A stretch of DNA of 5,095 nucleotides from an uncultured Oscillibacter sp. Lineage in GTDB: Bacteria > Bacillota > Clostridia > Oscillospirales > Oscillospiraceae. The first letter of the stretch is position 1. Each line of letters begins with the position of its first letter. The notes beneath the pieces were generated by a model. That model ran no database searches. It was not told the origin of the DNA and saw only the letters and a list, made by a program, of their open reading frames with translations. The stretch lies in the NCBI GenBank assembly GCA_948435975.1, contig CAOJHG010000196.1, positions 1 to 5,095 on the forward strand. Direction: 5' to 3'. Both the position numbers and the translations under genes were made by a program. Shown one piece after another: positions 4,594 to 5,095 of this stretch.

Positions 4594-5095
4594 ATGATTA
4601 TTGCAAAAACGGTTCAGGAAGTGCGGACGCAGATAGCGCGGTGGAGGCGGGAGGGCTTTACCATAGGACTGGTGCCGACCATGGGCTATCTTCACGAGGG
4701 CCACGCCAGCTTGGTGGACAAGGCCCGGGCAATGTGCGGTAAGGTGGTGGTCTCTGATTTCGTGAACCCCACTCAGTTTGGCCCCAACGAGGACCTGGAG
4801 GCGTATCCCAGGGACTTTGACCGGGACTGTGCGCTGCTGGAGGAACACGGCTGCGACATGGTGTTTTACCCTTCTGTAGAGGAGATGTATGCACCGGGAG
4901 CGGCAGCCTATGTGGAAATCCTGTCTGACATGCCGAAACAGCTCTGCGGCAAAACCAGGCCCATTCATTTCCGGGGCGTATGCACTGTGGTATCGAAGCT
5001 GTTCAATATTGTTCAGCCTGACGCCGCCTTTTTTGGTCAGAAGGACGCCCAGCAGCTTGCAATTATCCGGCGGATGGTGCGGGATTTGTCCTATG
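4594..5095 (+). CDS. panC: Pantothenate synthetase (pantoate-beta-alanine ligase), N-terminal part
   Basis: PanC joins pantoate and beta-alanine using ATP to form pantothenate. 167 codons are present out of about 280 expected; the frame is open to the right edge. The nucleotidyltransferase signature [10 protein letters not shown] gives M30, H34 and H37 (HxGH). [13 protein letters not shown] (56-68), [19 protein letters not shown] (125-143) and [10 protein letters not shown] (146-155, with K150 of the KMSKS-like region) follow. Two usually conserved positions differ: D55 where most members have Ile or Val in S-I-F-V-N-P, and I124 where RPGHFRGV usually has Gly. The ATG at 4594 is set by AGGAGG (4581-4586), which overlaps the panB stop codon, 7 nt upstream. 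The gene is the third of the operon; panD may follow outside the window. Confidence 0.97.
   Translation, partial: MIIAKTVQEVRTQIARWRREGFTIGLVPTMGYLHEGHASLVDKARAMCGKVVVSDFVNPTQFGPNEDLEAYPRDFDRDCALLEEHGCDMVFYPSVEEMYAPGAAAYVEILSDMPKQLCGKTRPIHFRGVCTVVSKLFNIVQPDAAFFGQKDAQQLAIIRRMVRDLSY

Noticed and set aside
4390..4968. 192-codon minus-strand ORF
   Set aside because: It is antisense to panB and panC, with no domain seen; it is a shadow.

Overview
The window looks like chromosomal DNA of a GC-rich gut Clostridia, probably Oscillospiraceae-like (the Flavonifractor/Pseudoflavonifractor/Lawsonibacter type). That is inference from the moderately high GC of the genes, AGGAGG-type ribosome binding sites, sigma-A-type promoters in AT-rich gaps, and the flavour of the proteins. 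No mobile element, CRISPR array, tRNA or rRNA was seen.

Region 1 (1-373, minus strand): the first 25 codons of an O-acetylhomoserine sulfhydrylase (metY) lie at the left edge. In front of them is a leader of about 260 nt with a very good promoter (TTGACA-17-TATAGT), an imperfect inverted repeat at the start site, a 39-codon upstream ORF ending in Cys-containing codons, and an intrinsic terminator just before the gene. An upstream segment can pair with the terminator's 5' arm. Together this looks like a transcription attenuator for sulfur-amino-acid metabolism; no S-box or T-box signature was found.

Region 2 (419-2597, minus strand): a probable operon of a 34-codon small ORF, a membrane acyltransferase of the OafA/WecH type, and an SPL-family radical SAM protein. 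It is driven by an extended -10 promoter, and a weak terminator follows it.

Region 3 (2598-2875): the divergent intergenic region. It holds an orphan terminator-like hairpin on the plus strand, the pan operon promoter (TTTACA-17-TATATT) and a roughly 148-nt leader with two stacked hairpins, resembling the pan RNA motif known from Firmicutes pantothenate operons.

Region 4 (2876-5095, plus strand): a pantothenate operon. A Rossmann/DUF2520 reductase of the PanG type overlaps panB by 4 nt (ATGA), and panB is followed 12 nt later by panC, which runs off the right edge. PanB makes ketopantoate, the PanG-like protein would reduce it to pantoate, and PanC would join pantoate to beta-alanine. The three genes therefore cover the branch from 2-oxoisovalerate to pantothenate, apart from beta-alanine supply.

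The most interesting material is regulatory: the Cys-type leader before metY, the paired hairpins before the pan operon, and the translationally coupled small ORF before the acyltransferase.
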